DNA from: Alcaligenaceae bacterium
GTDB lineage: Bacteria > Pseudomonadota > Gammaproteobacteria > Burkholderiales > Burkholderiaceae
DNA length: 7,062 bases
Direction of reading: 5' to 3'
Assembly (NCBI GenBank): GCA_947372575.1
Contig: CANBUF010000093.1
Span: forward strand, 1 to 7,062
The notes under the pieces were generated by a model that saw only the letters and a program-made list of their open reading frames with translations, searched no databases and was not told the DNA's origin. A program made the position numbers and the translations under genes. The first letter of the stretch is position 1, and every line of letters starts with the position of its first letter. This document shows, piece by piece, positions 6,640 through 7,062 of the stretch.

Positions 6640-7062
6640 TGCTGCCACTTACCCACGATGTCACTACGTTCGCAACCATTTTGGGATTCTCTTTAGCCAG
6701 CAACTTGGCTTGCTGAAGGTTTTGCTGGTAGCCCTGCTGGGGAATCTGCAAGACTTGCCCAGCGCCGGGCTGCTGGACAGCGCCATCGGCATCAAGCACA
6801 TTGGTGATCAAGGGCGATGGTGACAATAATTTGGCAACCATGGGTTTGAGCGCCTTTTTATAGAGGATAAATAAGACGAGCAAGCCCAGGATGAGTTTGC
6901 CTGCATCTTTTGCCATCTCGATATAGCCGGAATTTTTCCAGACAGGGATCTCGCCGAGGTCTTCAACTTTGACAGGGGCAAAGGCCGCATTGACCACGCT
7001 CAGTGAATCACCGCGTTCTTCGCTGTAGCCCATCGCCTGTTTAGCCAGATCGGTAATCTGCT
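6632..7062 (-). CDS. fliF: FliF, flagellar MS-ring protein (C-terminal part; 5' end outside window)
   Basis: FliF forms the MS ring in the inner membrane, the base on which the C ring and export gate assemble. About 142 codons are visible before the TGA at 6634-6632; the frame is open to the window edge, so the gene is cut there and not truncated. The first visible residues contain QITDLAKQAMGYSEERGD, followed by SVVNAAF, a typical end of the FliF periplasmic domain. A membrane segment (LILGLLVLFILY, about 6895-6860) is followed by Lys-rich KKALKPMVAKL, which fits the second FliF transmembrane helix with a cytoplasmic C-terminus. A Gln-rich linker (about 6780-6700) leads to the conserved FliG-binding tail LLAKENPKMVANVVTSWV (about 6709-6650). 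The stop overlaps the start of fliG by 8 bp, which suggests translational coupling of two proteins that bind each other. Identification is secure; the tail and membrane helix are seen directly, while the ring role is family knowledge. Confidence 0.96.
   Translation of the reverse strand, partial: QITDLAKQAMGYSEERGDSLSVVNAAFAPVKVEDLGEIPVWKNSGYIEMAKDAGKLILGLLVLFILYKKALKPMVAKLLSPSPLITNVLDADGAVQQPGAGQVLQIPQQGYQQNLQQAKLLAKENPKMVANVVTSWVSGSNG

Overview
The window is a contiguous block of a flagellar biosynthesis operon. Every real gene lies on the minus strand, so transcription runs from high to low coordinates: fliF (3' part only), fliG, fliH, fliI, fliJ, fliK, fliL, fliM, fliN (5' part only). This order, together with the protein types (a FliK ending in GLVDTFA, and FliM and FliN with SpoA domains), suggests a flagellated Gram-negative proteobacterium. 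I infer Betaproteobacteria/Burkholderiales; base composition is near balanced. The genus cannot be read from the sequence.

Layout, in transcription order. 7062-6632 holds the FliF C-terminus (MS ring, second membrane segment, FliG-binding tail). 6639-5641 is FliG (rotor switch). 5648-4980 is FliH and 4983-3514 is FliI (regulator and ATPase of the flagellar type III export apparatus). 3498-3034 is FliJ (central stalk of the ATPase). 3037-1853 is FliK (hook-length ruler). 1743-1237 is FliL (stator-associated membrane protein). 1226-213 is FliM and 229-1 is the FliN N-terminus (C-ring switch). Genes overlap by 4 to 17 bp or lie 10 to 15 bp apart. The exception is a 109-bp gap between fliK and fliL, which holds a small inverted repeat, a 9-bp direct repeat and a strong fliL ribosome binding site. 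There is no stretch above 300 bp without a gene.

The genes form one assembly line. FliF is the membrane ring on which FliG, FliM and FliN build the torque-generating switch. FliH, FliI and FliJ energise and feed the export gate. FliK measures the hook and switches export specificity, and FliL links ring and stator. The usual downstream export-gate genes (fliO, fliP, fliQ, fliR) would be expected beyond position 1 and the rest of fliF beyond 7062, but neither is visible.

I found no new system, mobile element, RNA gene or CRISPR array. The points most worth a second look are an in-frame A-AAA-AAG slippery heptamer at the fliJ/fliK junction, the repeat structure in the fliK-fliL gap, an unusual Gly/Ala-rich hydrophobic segment inside FliK, and a FliH N-terminus without the tryptophans known from Salmonella.
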